Assembly: GCA_963785755.1 (NCBI GenBank)
Contig: CAWAXG010000013.1
Coordinates: 806,001-870,000, forward strand
Direction of reading: 5' to 3'
DNA from: JACCXG01 sp963785755
GTDB taxonomy: Bacteria; Acidobacteriota; Vicinamibacteria; Vicinamibacterales; 2-12-FULL-66-21
DNA: 64,000 nucleotides
Shown here one piece after another: positions 1 through 8,154 of this stretch. The notes under the pieces were generated by a model. It was not told the DNA's origin and did not search any database. It saw only the letters and a program-made list of their open reading frames with translations. Position 1 is the stretch's first letter; each line of letters begins with the position of its first letter. The position numbers and the translations under genes are program-made.

Positions 1-1
1 T

Positions 2-1486
2 CTCGACGCGGTGACGAGGCTCGGTCACGCAGCCCGCGAGGAACGGATCGAGTCGGTGCTCCTGCTCGGGATGGGCGGCAGCAGCCTCTGCGCCGAAGTG
101 CTGCGGTCGGTGTACGGAGTCGCCGCGAACCACCCGGAGCTCCATGTGCTCGACACCACCGACGAGCGCACCATCACCAACGCGGCGGCGAGAATGGTCC
201 CGGAGCGAACGTGGATCGTTGTCGCGAGCAAGAGCGGAGGTACGGTTGAAGTCGCGTCGATGGAACAGTTCTTCTGGTCGCGGATGGCGGCTGCTCTCGG
301 AAGCAAGGCCGGGCGGCAGTTCATCGCGATCACGGATCCCGAGACCGCACTCCACAAGCTGGCGGGCGCACGCGGCTACCGCGCGACGTTCATCAACCCG
401 GCGGACATCGGCGGACGCTTCTCCGCGCTGTCGTTGTTCGGGCTGGTGCCAACGGCGTTGCTCGGCGCATCACCCCGGGATCTCCTCGCGGCGGGCACGG
501 CGATGCTCGAAGGATGCCGCCAGGACAATCATGCGAACGCCGGCCTCGAGCTCGGCGCCTTCATCGGCGCCACAACGCTGGCGGGCCGCGACAAGCTGAC
601 CGTTGCGCTGCCTGCGTCGCTCGCCATGCTCGGGCTGTGGATCGAGCAGCTCGTTGCCGAAAGCACCGGCAAGCACGGCAAAGGTGCGCTCCCGGTAGTC
701 GATGAACCGCTCGGCCGACCTGACGAGTACGGCCAGGACCGCGCGTTCGTCGCGATCTCCACGGAGCGCGATGCGCCCGACAGCGACAGGCTGGCCGCTC
801 TGGAAGCGGCGGGACATCCGATCCTCCGCTTGAGCACGAGGCTCGACGGACTCGGCGCCGAATTCTTCCGCTGGGAATTCGCGACCGCCGTGGCCGGCGC
901 CGCGTTGGGCATCAACCCATTCGATGAGCCGAACGTCGCCGAGGCCAAGAAGCAGACAAACGAGCTGCTCGGCCGGTACGCGGCGGAAGGCCGGCTCGAG
1001 GAGCCCAGGCCCCGCGCGGAAAATGCGGACGTCGCCGTCATCACGCGAGCATTTAGCGGCGATACGCCAGCTGACGTCGTGCGGGCGGCGCTCGGATCCC
1101 TCGGCGCGGGAGACTACGTCGCGTTCCTCTCGTACCTGCCGGCCAGCGGCGATGTCGAGCAGGCGATCGCGGAGGTACGGCTCGCGATCCGCCGGTCGGC
1201 GCGCACGCCCACCACGTTCGGCGTCGGCCCCCGATACCTCCATTCAACCGGTCAGTATCACAAGGGGGGGCCGAACACGCTGCTGGCGTTCGTGATTACG
1301 GCCGACGACGAGACGCAAACGCCGATTCCGGAATCGGGCTATTCATTCTCGATACTGAAGCGGGCGCAGGCGCTGGGAGATTTCGACACGCTCGAGGCTC
1401 ACGGCCGGCGCGTCGTGCGGATTCACGTGAAGGCGGGCGATCACGCGGCGGTCGTGGAACGGGTGTTCGCGGAGGCGCTTCAATAA
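2..1486 (+). CDS. pgi: Phosphoglucose isomerase domain, C-terminal part of a probable transaldolase/PGI fusion (partial)
   Basis: This is the 3' part of a gene that runs in open frame off the left edge of the window; a GTG at 11 is internal. The 494 visible residues form a sugar isomerase (SIS-type) fold: LLGMGGSSLCAEVL near the start is the phosphosugar-binding loop, followed by HVLDTTDE and VASKSGGTVE. The C-terminal block SILKRAQALGDF followed by LEAHGRRVVRIHV is typical of the bifunctional transaldolase/glucose-6-phosphate isomerase proteins found in Acidobacteria and Cyanobacteria, in which an N-terminal transaldolase precedes the isomerase. The expected reaction is interconversion of glucose-6-phosphate and fructose-6-phosphate in the cytosol, linking glycolysis and the pentose phosphate pathway. 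The transaldolase half cannot be seen here, so the fusion is inferred. A stand-alone, unusually divergent Pgi is the alternative. Confidence 0.8.
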   Translation, partial: LDAVTRLGHAAREERIESVLLLGMGGSSLCAEVLRSVYGVAANHPELHVLDTTDERTITNAAARMVPERTWIVVASKSGGTVEVASMEQFFWSRMAAALGSKAGRQFIAITDPETALHKLAGARGYRATFINPADIGGRFSALSLFGLVPTALLGASPRDLLAAGTAMLEGCRQDNHANAGLELGAFIGATTLAGRDKLTVALPASLAMLGLWIEQLVAESTGKHGKGALPVVDEPLGRPDEYGQDRAFVAISTERDAPDSDRLAALEAAGHPILRLSTRLDGLGAEFFRWEFATAVAGAALGINPFDEPNVAEAKKQTNELLGRYAAEGRLEEPRPRAENADVAVITRAFSGDTPADVVRAALGSLGAGDYVAFLSYLPASGDVEQAIAEVRLAIRRSARTPTTFGVGPRYLHSTGQYHKGGPNTLLAFVITADDETQTPIPESGYSFSILKRAQALGDFDTLEAHGRRVVRIHVKAGDHAAVVERVFAEALQ

Positions 1487-1498
1487 CTGACTCCGGTC

Positions 1499-1645
1499 AA
1501 CTCCCAACTGCCAACTCCCAACTCCCAAAGCGAACTGCTCGGACCAGCTGGGCGAAAGTCGCAACGATTTACGTGGTTGCCTCGGCTTTCACCCAGCTGG
1601 TGCGAACGATTTCGCTTGGGAGTTGGGAGTTGGACGTTGGGAGTT
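1499..1645. repeat. Nested inverted-repeat element (AACTCCCAA / TTGGGAGTT arms)
   Basis: The left arm (1499-1534) and right arm (1611-1645) are reverse complements apart from one indel and a two-base mismatch. Each arm is built from repeats of AACTCCCAA. Inside lies a second perfect stem, ACCAGCTGGG paired with CCCAGCTGGT. The element fills the gap between two convergent genes and could fold into one long hairpin, so it may terminate transcription in both directions. A related copy lies at about 61830-61957. I see no coding potential in it. Confidence 0.75.
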
Positions 1646-1657
1646 AACGCAGTTGCT

Positions 1658-3187
1658 CTACTTGAGAGAGAGCGTGGCGAGAATCCTGCCCGATGCCGTC
1701 TCCACGTCCCTGTGGAGGCTGTTGCCGTGCGCGTCCATCGTGACGATCGCCGGGAAATCCCGGACCTGCAGGTGCCACATCGCTTCGGGCGTGCCGAACT
1801 CGGTGAGCGACACGCCGTCGACGCGCTCGATGCACTTCGCGTAGAACTGGGCGGCGCCGCCGATCGCGTTCAGGTACACCGCCCCCGACTTCTCCAGCCC
1901 CGCGAGCGTCTTCGCGCCCATCCCGCCCTTGCCGATCACGATGCGGACGCCGTATCGATCGAGGATGTCCGCCTGGTACGGCTCCTCACGAATGCTGGTG
2001 GTCGGGCCGGCGGCGGTAATGCGCCAGCCGCTGCCGTCCTTCGCCACCACTGGACCGCAATGGTAGAGAACACCGCCCCGGAGATCCACCGGCGGATCGT
2101 GCTTCATCAGATACGCGTGCACGGCGTCCCGGCCGGTGAACACCCGCCCCGACACCAGGACCACGTCACCCACTTTCAACGCGCGGATCTGCGCTTCGTC
2201 GATCGGCGCCTCGAGGCGAATCTCGCGGCCGGTGCGCGGGAATCCCGCGGCGACTTCGTCTGGCGACAGCATCGGTACGGACGGCGCGTCCTCGCGGTAC
2301 ATCCAGGACGTGACCTCGCCAGTCGCGGCGTCGAGTCGGACCCCGAGACGGCGGAAGGCCCAGCAGTCGTAGGCGACCGAGACGAAGAAGCTGGCCGGCA
2401 GCCGGTTCAGCGCCCCGATTTTGCAACCAATCAATGACGTCCGGCCGCTGAACCCCATCGGCCCGACCGTGAGCCGGTTCGCCTCCTCCATGACCGCCTG
2501 CTCCAGTTCCGCGAGCCGGGGGTCGGGGTTGGTGTCGTCGAGGGTTCTGAACAGCTGTTCTTTCGCCTGCACGTAGCCCGACGTCCGGTCCCCGCCGACG
2601 CAGACGCCGACGGCGCCCGGACTGCAGCCCTTGCCCTGTGCCTTCCATACCGCGTGGAGGATGCACTTGCGCACCCCCTCGAGCGTGCGGTCGGCGCGCC
2701 CGAGATGATCGAGCTCGGCCGGCAGGGCGTATTGCGCATTGGTGTTCTCGCAGCCGCCGCCCTTCAGGATCAGCCGCACTTCGATATCGGGCTCTTCCCA
2801 CTGCTCGAAATGGACGATCGGTGTTCCGGGGCCGAGATTGTTGCCGGAGTTCTCGCCGGTGATCGAGTCGACCGAGTTCGGCCGCAGCTTGCCCCGGCGA
2901 GTCGCTTCGGCGACCGCCTCCCGGATCTGCTGCCTCATGGAGATCTGATTGATGCCGACCGGCACGCGCACTTCGAACGTCGGCATGCCCGTATCCTGGC
3001 AGATCGGACCTTCGCACGACGCCGCCTGATCGATGTTCTGGGCGATGATGCTCAGGGCCTGTCCGGCGCGCGACGATCGATCCTCACCCTGGAGCGCAGT
3101 GCGCATCGCGGCGCGCACATCAGGTGGCAGATCGGTCGAGGTGCGCGTGATGAGTTCGACCATACTCGCGAGGAAGGAGGGCAGCAT
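1658..3187 (-). CDS. fumA: Fumarate hydratase, class I (fused alpha and beta domains)
   Basis: Predicted oxygen-sensitive [4Fe-4S] fumarase that interconverts fumarate and malate in the TCA cycle. The 509-residue protein carries an alpha-type N-terminal domain with ICQDTGMPTF, GGGCENTNA and GKGCSPGAVGVCVGGD, whose cysteines are the expected cluster ligands. A beta-type swivelling domain begins near LEAPIDEAQIRALKVGD and contains GKGGMG and ATLSLK at the end. The open frame extends 46 codons further upstream, but that would run into the divergent aspA gene, so ATG 3187 was chosen; a second ATG is at 3163. A TATACT box lies six bases before the start and there is no Shine-Dalgarno, so the mRNA is probably leaderless. 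Tartrate dehydratase is a homologous alternative, but the divergent aspartate lyase neighbour favours fumarase. Confidence 0.88.
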   Translation of the reverse strand: MLPSFLASMVELITRTSTDLPPDVRAAMRTALQGEDRSSRAGQALSIIAQNIDQAASCEGPICQDTGMPTFEVRVPVGINQISMRQQIREAVAEATRRGKLRPNSVDSITGENSGNNLGPGTPIVHFEQWEEPDIEVRLILKGGGCENTNAQYALPAELDHLGRADRTLEGVRKCILHAVWKAQGKGCSPGAVGVCVGGDRTSGYVQAKEQLFRTLDDTNPDPRLAELEQAVMEEANRLTVGPMGFSGRTSLIGCKIGALNRLPASFFVSVAYDCWAFRRLGVRLDAATGEVTSWMYREDAPSVPMLSPDEVAAGFPRTGREIRLEAPIDEAQIRALKVGDVVLVSGRVFTGRDAVHAYLMKHDPPVDLRGGVLYHCGPVVAKDGSGWRITAAGPTTSIREEPYQADILDRYGVRIVIGKGGMGAKTLAGLEKSGAVYLNAIGGAAQFYAKCIERVDGVSLTEFGTPEAMWHLQVRDFPAIVTMDAHGNSLHRDVETASGRILATLSLK

Positions 3188-3193
3188 CCGAGC

Positions 3194-3201
3194 AGTATAA
3201 T
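3194..3201. promoter_or_regulatory. Overlapping divergent -10 boxes for fumarase and aspA
   Basis: The eight bases AGTATAAT contain TATAAT on the plus strand (3196-3201, eight bases before the aspA ATG) and TATACT on the minus strand (six bases before the fumarase ATG). Both genes would begin transcription almost at their start codons, and two polymerases could not occupy the site together. No clear -35 box was recognised on either side. Confidence 0.6.
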
Positions 3202-3209
3202 TGAGCGAA

Positions 3210-4889
3210 ATGGCCCACGTCTCGAAACGCCCTGCACGGCGAACGCGGGTCGAGGCCGCCCCCCGCCAGCCCCTGGATTTCCGCATCGAGCACGATTCTC
3301 TTGGCGATGTGCGCGTTCCGGCCACGGCATACTACGGCGCTCAGACCCAGCGCGCGGTCGAGAACTTCCCGATCAGCGGCCTGACCGCGCAGCCCGAGCT
3401 CGTCACCGCCACCGTGCTGATCAAGAAGGCGGCTGCCGACGCCAACGCCGCGCTCGGACGTCTCGATCAACAGATCGCGCGCGCCATCGTCGCCGCCGCC
3501 GACGAGATCCTCGAGGGCCGCCTGCGCGATCAGTTCGTCGTCGACGTGTATCAGGCCGGCGCCGGAACGTCCCACAACATGAACACGAACGAAGTGCTGG
3601 CGAACCGCGCCGCCGAGATCCTCGGCGCGCCGCGGGGCACGTACACGCGGGTGCATCCGAACGACCACGTCAACATGGGACAGTCGACCAACGACGTGTT
3701 TCCAACGGCCATGAGACTCGCGCTGCTCGCGATGGTTCCGGATCTCGTCGCCGCAGGCCGGGAGCTGGCCGGCGGTCTTACGGAGAAGAGCCGTGAATTC
3801 GGCGCCATTCTGAAGACCGGACGGACGCATCTCCAGGATGCGGTGCCCATGACGCTCGGGCAGGAGTTCGGCGGGTATGCCGCGAACGTCTCGCACGCGA
3901 TCAACGAGGTCGAGCGAAACGCGATGCAGCTCCTGGAGCTGAACCTCGGCGCCACCGCGGTGGGGACCGGACTCAACGCGGGGGACGACTATACGCAGCG
4001 GGCCGTCGACGGCCTCGCGTCGTACACCGGCCACGCCGTACGTCCCGCCGCGGATCGCTTCCGCGTAACCCAGAGCATGGGCGATGTCCTCGGCTACTCG
4101 GGCGCCCTGCGGCGGCTGGCGTCGGAGGTCGGAAAGATTGCCTCGGACTTGCGCCTGTTGAGCATGGGACCACGCGCCGGCATCGCCGAGATTCAGCTGC
4201 CGCCCGTCCAGCCCGGCTCGTCGATCATGCCGGGCAAGGTGAATCCGTCGATCCCCGAGATGGTGAACCAGGTCTGCTTCCAGGTGTCCGGGTGCGACGC
4301 GACGATTCTCGCGGCCGCCGACGCCGGACAGCTCGAGCTGAACGTGATGATGCCGGTGATGGCGTGGAACGCCATCCACGCGACGCGCATCCTGCGCCAG
4401 TCGATGCGCGTGCTGCAGACGCGCTGCGTCGCCGGGATCCGGGCCGATGCCGCGCGCTGCCGCGAGCTGCTCGATCGCAGCACCGCCGTCGCAACCGCGC
4501 TCAGCCCCTACATCGGCTACGCGGCAACGGCCGAAATCGCCAAGCTTTCGGTCGAAACTGGCAAGCCGGTCCGTGATCTGGTACGCGAACGGAAGCTCGT
4601 GCCCGACGACGAGCTCGATCGCATCCTGTCGGCGGACGCGATGACGTCTCCCGGCATCCCGGGACAGAATGGTCGACAATCTGATGAAATCGCGAGTGGC
4701 CAGAAGAACAAGACTCGTCCTGCTCGGGCTGGCAATCGTCGCGGCCTGGCTGCCGCTGACGGCTCAGCACAAAGGCCTGTTCCCACCCGAGCAGCTCGGC
4801 ATGCTGGAGGGTCCGGATCGGGCCGCGTGGCAGCGGCCGGAAGAAGTGATGGACGCCCTCCTCATCGCCGAAGGCAGCACGGTCGTTGA
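3210..4889 (+). CDS. aspA: Aspartate ammonia-lyase, with an unusual C-terminal overrun
   Basis: Member of the fumarase/aspartase superfamily, expected to deaminate L-aspartate to fumarate and ammonia. Aspartase-like features are VDVYQAGAGTSHNMNTNEV, NDHVNMGQSTNDVFPT, RTHLQDAVPMTLGQEF, the superfamily signature GSSIMPGKVNP, and a late MTSPGIPG matching the usual aspartase end. FumC is the main alternative, since the signature loop is shared. ATG 3210 follows TATAAT by eight bases with no Shine-Dalgarno (leaderless type). The frame continues about 70 low-complexity, Arg/Gly-rich residues past MTSPGIPG and overlaps the next gene by 221 bases. In another frame a TGA lies at 4681-4683, so a single missing base near 4665 would restore a normal-length protein. 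Together with the divergent fumarase it would convert aspartate to malate. Confidence 0.85.
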   Translation: MAHVSKRPARRTRVEAAPRQPLDFRIEHDSLGDVRVPATAYYGAQTQRAVENFPISGLTAQPELVTATVLIKKAAADANAALGRLDQQIARAIVAAADEILEGRLRDQFVVDVYQAGAGTSHNMNTNEVLANRAAEILGAPRGTYTRVHPNDHVNMGQSTNDVFPTAMRLALLAMVPDLVAAGRELAGGLTEKSREFGAILKTGRTHLQDAVPMTLGQEFGGYAANVSHAINEVERNAMQLLELNLGATAVGTGLNAGDDYTQRAVDGLASYTGHAVRPAADRFRVTQSMGDVLGYSGALRRLASEVGKIASDLRLLSMGPRAGIAEIQLPPVQPGSSIMPGKVNPSIPEMVNQVCFQVSGCDATILAAADAGQLELNVMMPVMAWNAIHATRILRQSMRVLQTRCVAGIRADAARCRELLDRSTAVATALSPYIGYAATAEIAKLSVETGKPVRDLVRERKLVPDDELDRILSADAMTSPGIPGQNGRQSDEIASGQKNKTRPARAGNRRGLAAADGSAQRPVPTRAARHAGGSGSGRVAAAGRSDGRPPHRRRQHGR

Positions 4890-5340
4890 CCTCGGCGCCG
4901 GTGGGGGCTGGTTCACGATCCGGCTGGCGAACCGCGTCGGACCGAATGGCCGGGTCTACGCGGAGGACGTGCAGCCGGCGATGATCGAGGCCATCCGCCG
5001 CCGCGTCGAGCGCGCGCAGATGAAGAACGTCGTGACGATCCTGGGGACCGACTCGGACCCGCGGCTCCCTGCGCCGGTCGACGCTGTGTTGATCGTCGAT
5101 TCCTTCCACGAGATGCGGCAGCCCGTCGGCATGCTGCGCCATGTCGCGAATGCGCTCAAACCGAACGGGCGGGTCGGGATCATCGAATTCACCAAGAAAG
5201 GCTTCGGTCCGGGCCCGCTGCTGGAAGAACGGGCCGATCCGGAGCGTGTCATCCGCGATGCCGAAGCCGCGGGTCTCCGGCTCCTCTCGATGGAAACATT
5301 CATCCGCTACCAGTACATGCTCGTGTTCACCAGGAAATGA
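4669..5340 (+). CDS. Exported class I SAM-dependent methyltransferase
   Basis: A 223-residue protein with a basic N-terminus and hydrophobic stretch (LVLLGLAIVAAWLPLTAQ) that reads as a cleavable signal peptide, followed by a Rossmann-type methyltransferase domain. Motif I is VVDLGAGGGWFTIRLA, and motif II-like VYAEDVQPAMIEAI follows. Later parts read ALKPNGRVGIIEF, as in small-molecule or protein methyltransferases. The substrate is unknown. A periplasmic location is odd because SAM is cytosolic; the hydrophobic segment may instead anchor the domain to the inner face of the membrane. ATG 4669 has a weak purine tract upstream; ATG 4684 is an alternative that also keeps the signal segment. The stop overlaps the start of the next gene as ATGA, so the two are translationally coupled. 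Confidence 0.75.
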   Translation: MVDNLMKSRVARRTRLVLLGLAIVAAWLPLTAQHKGLFPPEQLGMLEGPDRAAWQRPEEVMDALLIAEGSTVVDLGAGGGWFTIRLANRVGPNGRVYAEDVQPAMIEAIRRRVERAQMKNVVTILGTDSDPRLPAPVDAVLIVDSFHEMRQPVGMLRHVANALKPNGRVGIIEFTKKGFGPGPLLEERADPERVIRDAEAAGLRLLSMETFIRYQYMLVFTRK

Positions 5341-6200
5341 CGCGTGTCCCGCAGTTCTTCGCGGACTATCAGGCACGCGTGGAATCGGAGTTGCGCCGCC
5401 TGGTGCCGGACAGCGGAGATCCTGTCGAGCAGGCCATGGGCTACACGCTGCACGCGCCATCGAAGCGGGTGCGCGCGGTCCTGACGCTGCTGACGGCCGA
5501 GTTGTGCGGTGGCGCGGACGATGGCGCCGTCGTGGCCGCCTGCGCCATCGAAATGATCCACGCCTCCTCGCTCATCCTCGACGATCTCCCCTCCATGGAC
5601 GATGCGGCGCTGAGACGCGGCCGGCCCGCGAACCATGTGGCGTTTGGCGAAGCGATCGCCATCCTTGCGGCGTTCGGTCTGCTCGACGAGGCGTTTCGAG
5701 TGGTTGTGCGATCGTACGAACCGGCACACGCGTCGAAGCTGACGCTGCTGATGTCGGAGGCGGTGGGGTCGCAGGGATTGATCGGCGGCCAGGCCGCCGA
5801 TCTGCTGGCCACCGAGCAGCAGATCACGTTCGACGTACTCGAGCGCATCCATCGCGGCAAGACCGGCGCGCTGTTCAGTGCCGCGGCGACGGCGGGCGCG
5901 ATCACCGCGGATGCCGCCGCCGAATCGTTCGCGGCGCTGCAGGCGTTCGCGAAGAATCTCGGCCTCGCGTTCCAGATCATCGATGACCTCCTCGATGTCG
6001 AAGGCACTCCGGAGATCACCGGGAAGCCCGTGCGCGCGGACCTGAAAAAGACCACGTTCGTGTCGTTCAGCGGCGTCGCCGGCGCCCGGCAGCTCGCGTC
6101 CGAGCTGTGCGAGACGGCCGACGCCGCGCTCGCGCCGTTCGGCCGCCGCGCGAGCCGGCTGCGCGAGCTCTCGGCGTTCGTCGCCAGCAGGATGATGTGA
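5337..6200 (+). CDS. ispA: Polyprenyl (farnesyl/geranylgeranyl) diphosphate synthase
   Basis: Trans-isoprenyl diphosphate synthase of 287 residues, expected to condense isopentenyl diphosphate with allylic diphosphates in the cytosol. The first aspartate-rich motif is DDLPSMDD and the second is FQIIDDLLDVEG; both bind diphosphate through magnesium. The N-terminal GKR-type loop reads SKRVRAVL. Residues before the first motif (IHASSLIL) include no bulky aromatic chain-length block that I can assign, so the C15 or C20 product cannot be fixed. It overlaps the preceding methyltransferase by four bases (ATGA). Products could feed undecaprenyl, quinone or UbiA pathways; a UbiA prenyltransferase is encoded at 60.8 kb. 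Confidence 0.88.
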   Translation: MTRVPQFFADYQARVESELRRLVPDSGDPVEQAMGYTLHAPSKRVRAVLTLLTAELCGGADDGAVVAACAIEMIHASSLILDDLPSMDDAALRRGRPANHVAFGEAIAILAAFGLLDEAFRVVVRSYEPAHASKLTLLMSEAVGSQGLIGGQAADLLATEQQITFDVLERIHRGKTGALFSAAATAGAITADAAAESFAALQAFAKNLGLAFQIIDDLLDVEGTPEITGKPVRADLKKTTFVSFSGVAGARQLASELCETADAALAPFGRRASRLRELSAFVASRMM

Positions 6201-6202
6201 CC

Positions 6203-8149
6203 ATGCCTCCGGATCGCGGAGATCCACGCGTCGACGAGCTGCGGCAGCGCCTGCGATCGCTCGGCTACCTGGACGCCGGCGTCGATCGCTTCGTGCTGGG
6301 CCCGGCCGTGGCCACGCGCCGGCCAATTGCCATCGCGTCACTGGCCGGGGTCCGGATCGGCGCCCTCGCCGGACTGTTGATGGGCCCGGCCGCCGCGATC
6401 GGAATCGCCGCCCGGATGCCCGGACTGATCACCGGGCCGCGCGACGGCTTCATCGTCGCCGCATACATGGGCGTCCTCTTCGGGGCGGCGGCGTTCATCG
6501 CCGCCCTCGGCGCGGCGTTGCTCGTGTCCGGGATGGCCGGACGCGGGGAGCGCGTCAGGAGAGCGGCAGCCGCGGCGGCGGGGTTCGTGATCACCGGCGC
6601 AAGCCTCGCCTATCTCACGCTCTGGTGGGACGCCTCCACGTTGAGCGCACAATCGCGATCGTGGGGAACTGTCTGGACGATCGTGGCCCTGGCGTTCGCC
6701 GCCGCGATCAGTCTGCTCATCGGCCACGCGGTCACCGTCGCGTCGCTCGCCGTCAGCGTGGCCCGCGGCGCCAGTGGCGCGGAGCGCGGCGTGCCGGGCG
6801 CCTCGAAGCCGGTCATGGCGGCGGCCGGCGTCCTCACGTTCTGCGGAGCGCTGCTGCTGTTCAACCTGACCTCGGCGGCCGAGCACAACCAGCCCGATGC
6901 AGCGCCAATAGCCGTCGTCTCCAGCGGGCTGCGAGCCCGGTTGATCGCGATCGACGGGTTCGATCCGGACGTCGCGAAGCGCCTTGCGGATGCGGGCGGC
7001 ATACCCGTCCTGGCGGACGCTCTCGGCCTGACCCCTGGGACTCGCGACCCATCGAGCGTCGCCACCGCACGAGCGACCATCGAGATCGAGGACACCAAGG
7101 ATCCAGCCCGTGCCTGGACGACGATCGCGACCGGCCAGACGGCGGAACAGCATGCGGTTCGCGGGCTCGAGACGCGACGGGTGTTCGGCCTCCAGGGTTC
7201 GCTGGCCACAGGCGAACCTTCGCCTCTGGTGCGGGCACTGGCCACGGCCAGCGATCTGATACGCCTGACGCGACCGTCCATCGCGAGCCGCGATGAGCGC
7301 CGCGTCAAGACGCTCTGGGAAGTTGCCGCCGGTGCCGGCCTGCGAACCGCCGTCGTCAACTGGTGGGCGACCTGGCCTGCGCCCGCTGAGGGCGGGATCG
7401 TGATCAGCGATCGCGCCATCCTGCGGCTCGAGCGCGGCGGCGAGCTCGATGCCGAGATCGCGCCGCCTGCGCTGTACGAGATGCTCCGCGCTCGATGGGC
7501 CGACGTACGCACGCGCGCCGCCGAGGAAGCCTCGCTCGTCCGGAGCACCGCCGACAGCGAGTCCTTGTTGCGGCGCTCGGCGGAGCTCGATGCGCTGCAA
7601 GTTGCGGTCACGCGTGAGGCCGCTCAACCGGGCGCCGATCTCGTCTGCACCTACCTGCCGGGCCTCGATCTCGTTCAGCATGGACTGCTCGGGACATCCG
7701 ACGGCAGCACGCCCTCGCCGTCATCGATGGCGGCAAAGCTCGCCGATCTCGAGGCGTACTACGCCTTTCTCGATCGGCTGCTCGCGCAGCCGCTCGCTGT
7801 CGCGAAAGATGAAATCGTGATGGTCCTGACGAGTCCCGGGCGGGTTCATGCCCGCACCTCCGGACTGTTCGCGATTCGTGGCGCCGCGGCGAACAGGCTC
7901 GTGCGCGACGCGCTCGGCAGGCCGATCGACATCGCACCGACAGTGCTGCACGCGCTCGGGATTCCCATCAGCCGGGAGCTGCCGGGCCGGCCGCTCGTCG
8001 AGCTGTTGTCCGCTGATTTCGCGCGACGATACCCGGTTCGTGAGATCGCCACCTACGGCAAGCCTGCCGGGAACCAGATGCCGCGCGGCGGCCAGCCGCT
8101 CGATCAGGAGATGATCGATCGATTACGGAGTCTCGGATACGTCCGGTAG
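6203..8149 (+). CDS. Membrane-anchored alkaline phosphatase-superfamily (type I phosphodiesterase-like) protein
   Basis: The 648-residue product begins with about 15 soluble residues, then several hydrophobic segments over roughly residues 35-230. A C-terminal AlkP-superfamily domain follows, starting near LIAIDGFDPDVAKRL. Family-typical features are ARAWTTIATGQTAEQHAV, a TAVVNWWATWPAP segment and a late GRPIDIAPTVLHALGIP. The expected activity is hydrolysis of a phosphodiester or phosphoglycan, probably outside the membrane, but the substrate cannot be told. The protein ends in RLRSLGYVR, a tail common in acidobacterial sulfatase/AlkP proteins, and the same words occur near the N-terminus as RLRSLGYLDAG. 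ATG 6203 lies directly after the prenyl synthase stop. The gene converges on bioY. Confidence 0.72.
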   Translation: MPPDRGDPRVDELRQRLRSLGYLDAGVDRFVLGPAVATRRPIAIASLAGVRIGALAGLLMGPAAAIGIAARMPGLITGPRDGFIVAAYMGVLFGAAAFIAALGAALLVSGMAGRGERVRRAAAAAAGFVITGASLAYLTLWWDASTLSAQSRSWGTVWTIVALAFAAAISLLIGHAVTVASLAVSVARGASGAERGVPGASKPVMAAAGVLTFCGALLLFNLTSAAEHNQPDAAPIAVVSSGLRARLIAIDGFDPDVAKRLADAGGIPVLADALGLTPGTRDPSSVATARATIEIEDTKDPARAWTTIATGQTAEQHAVRGLETRRVFGLQGSLATGEPSPLVRALATASDLIRLTRPSIASRDERRVKTLWEVAAGAGLRTAVVNWWATWPAPAEGGIVISDRAILRLERGGELDAEIAPPALYEMLRARWADVRTRAAEEASLVRSTADSESLLRRSAELDALQVAVTREAAQPGADLVCTYLPGLDLVQHGLLGTSDGSTPSPSSMAAKLADLEAYYAFLDRLLAQPLAVAKDEIVMVLTSPGRVHARTSGLFAIRGAAANRLVRDALGRPIDIAPTVLHALGIPISRELPGRPLVELLSADFARRYPVREIATYGKPAGNQMPRGGQPLDQEMIDRLRSLGYVR

Positions 8150-8154
8150 CGGGA

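Noticed and set aside
2654..4679. Long frames on both strands over the fumarase and aspA genes
   Set aside because: Composition is Arg/Asp-rich and they overlap clearly identified genes in other frames.
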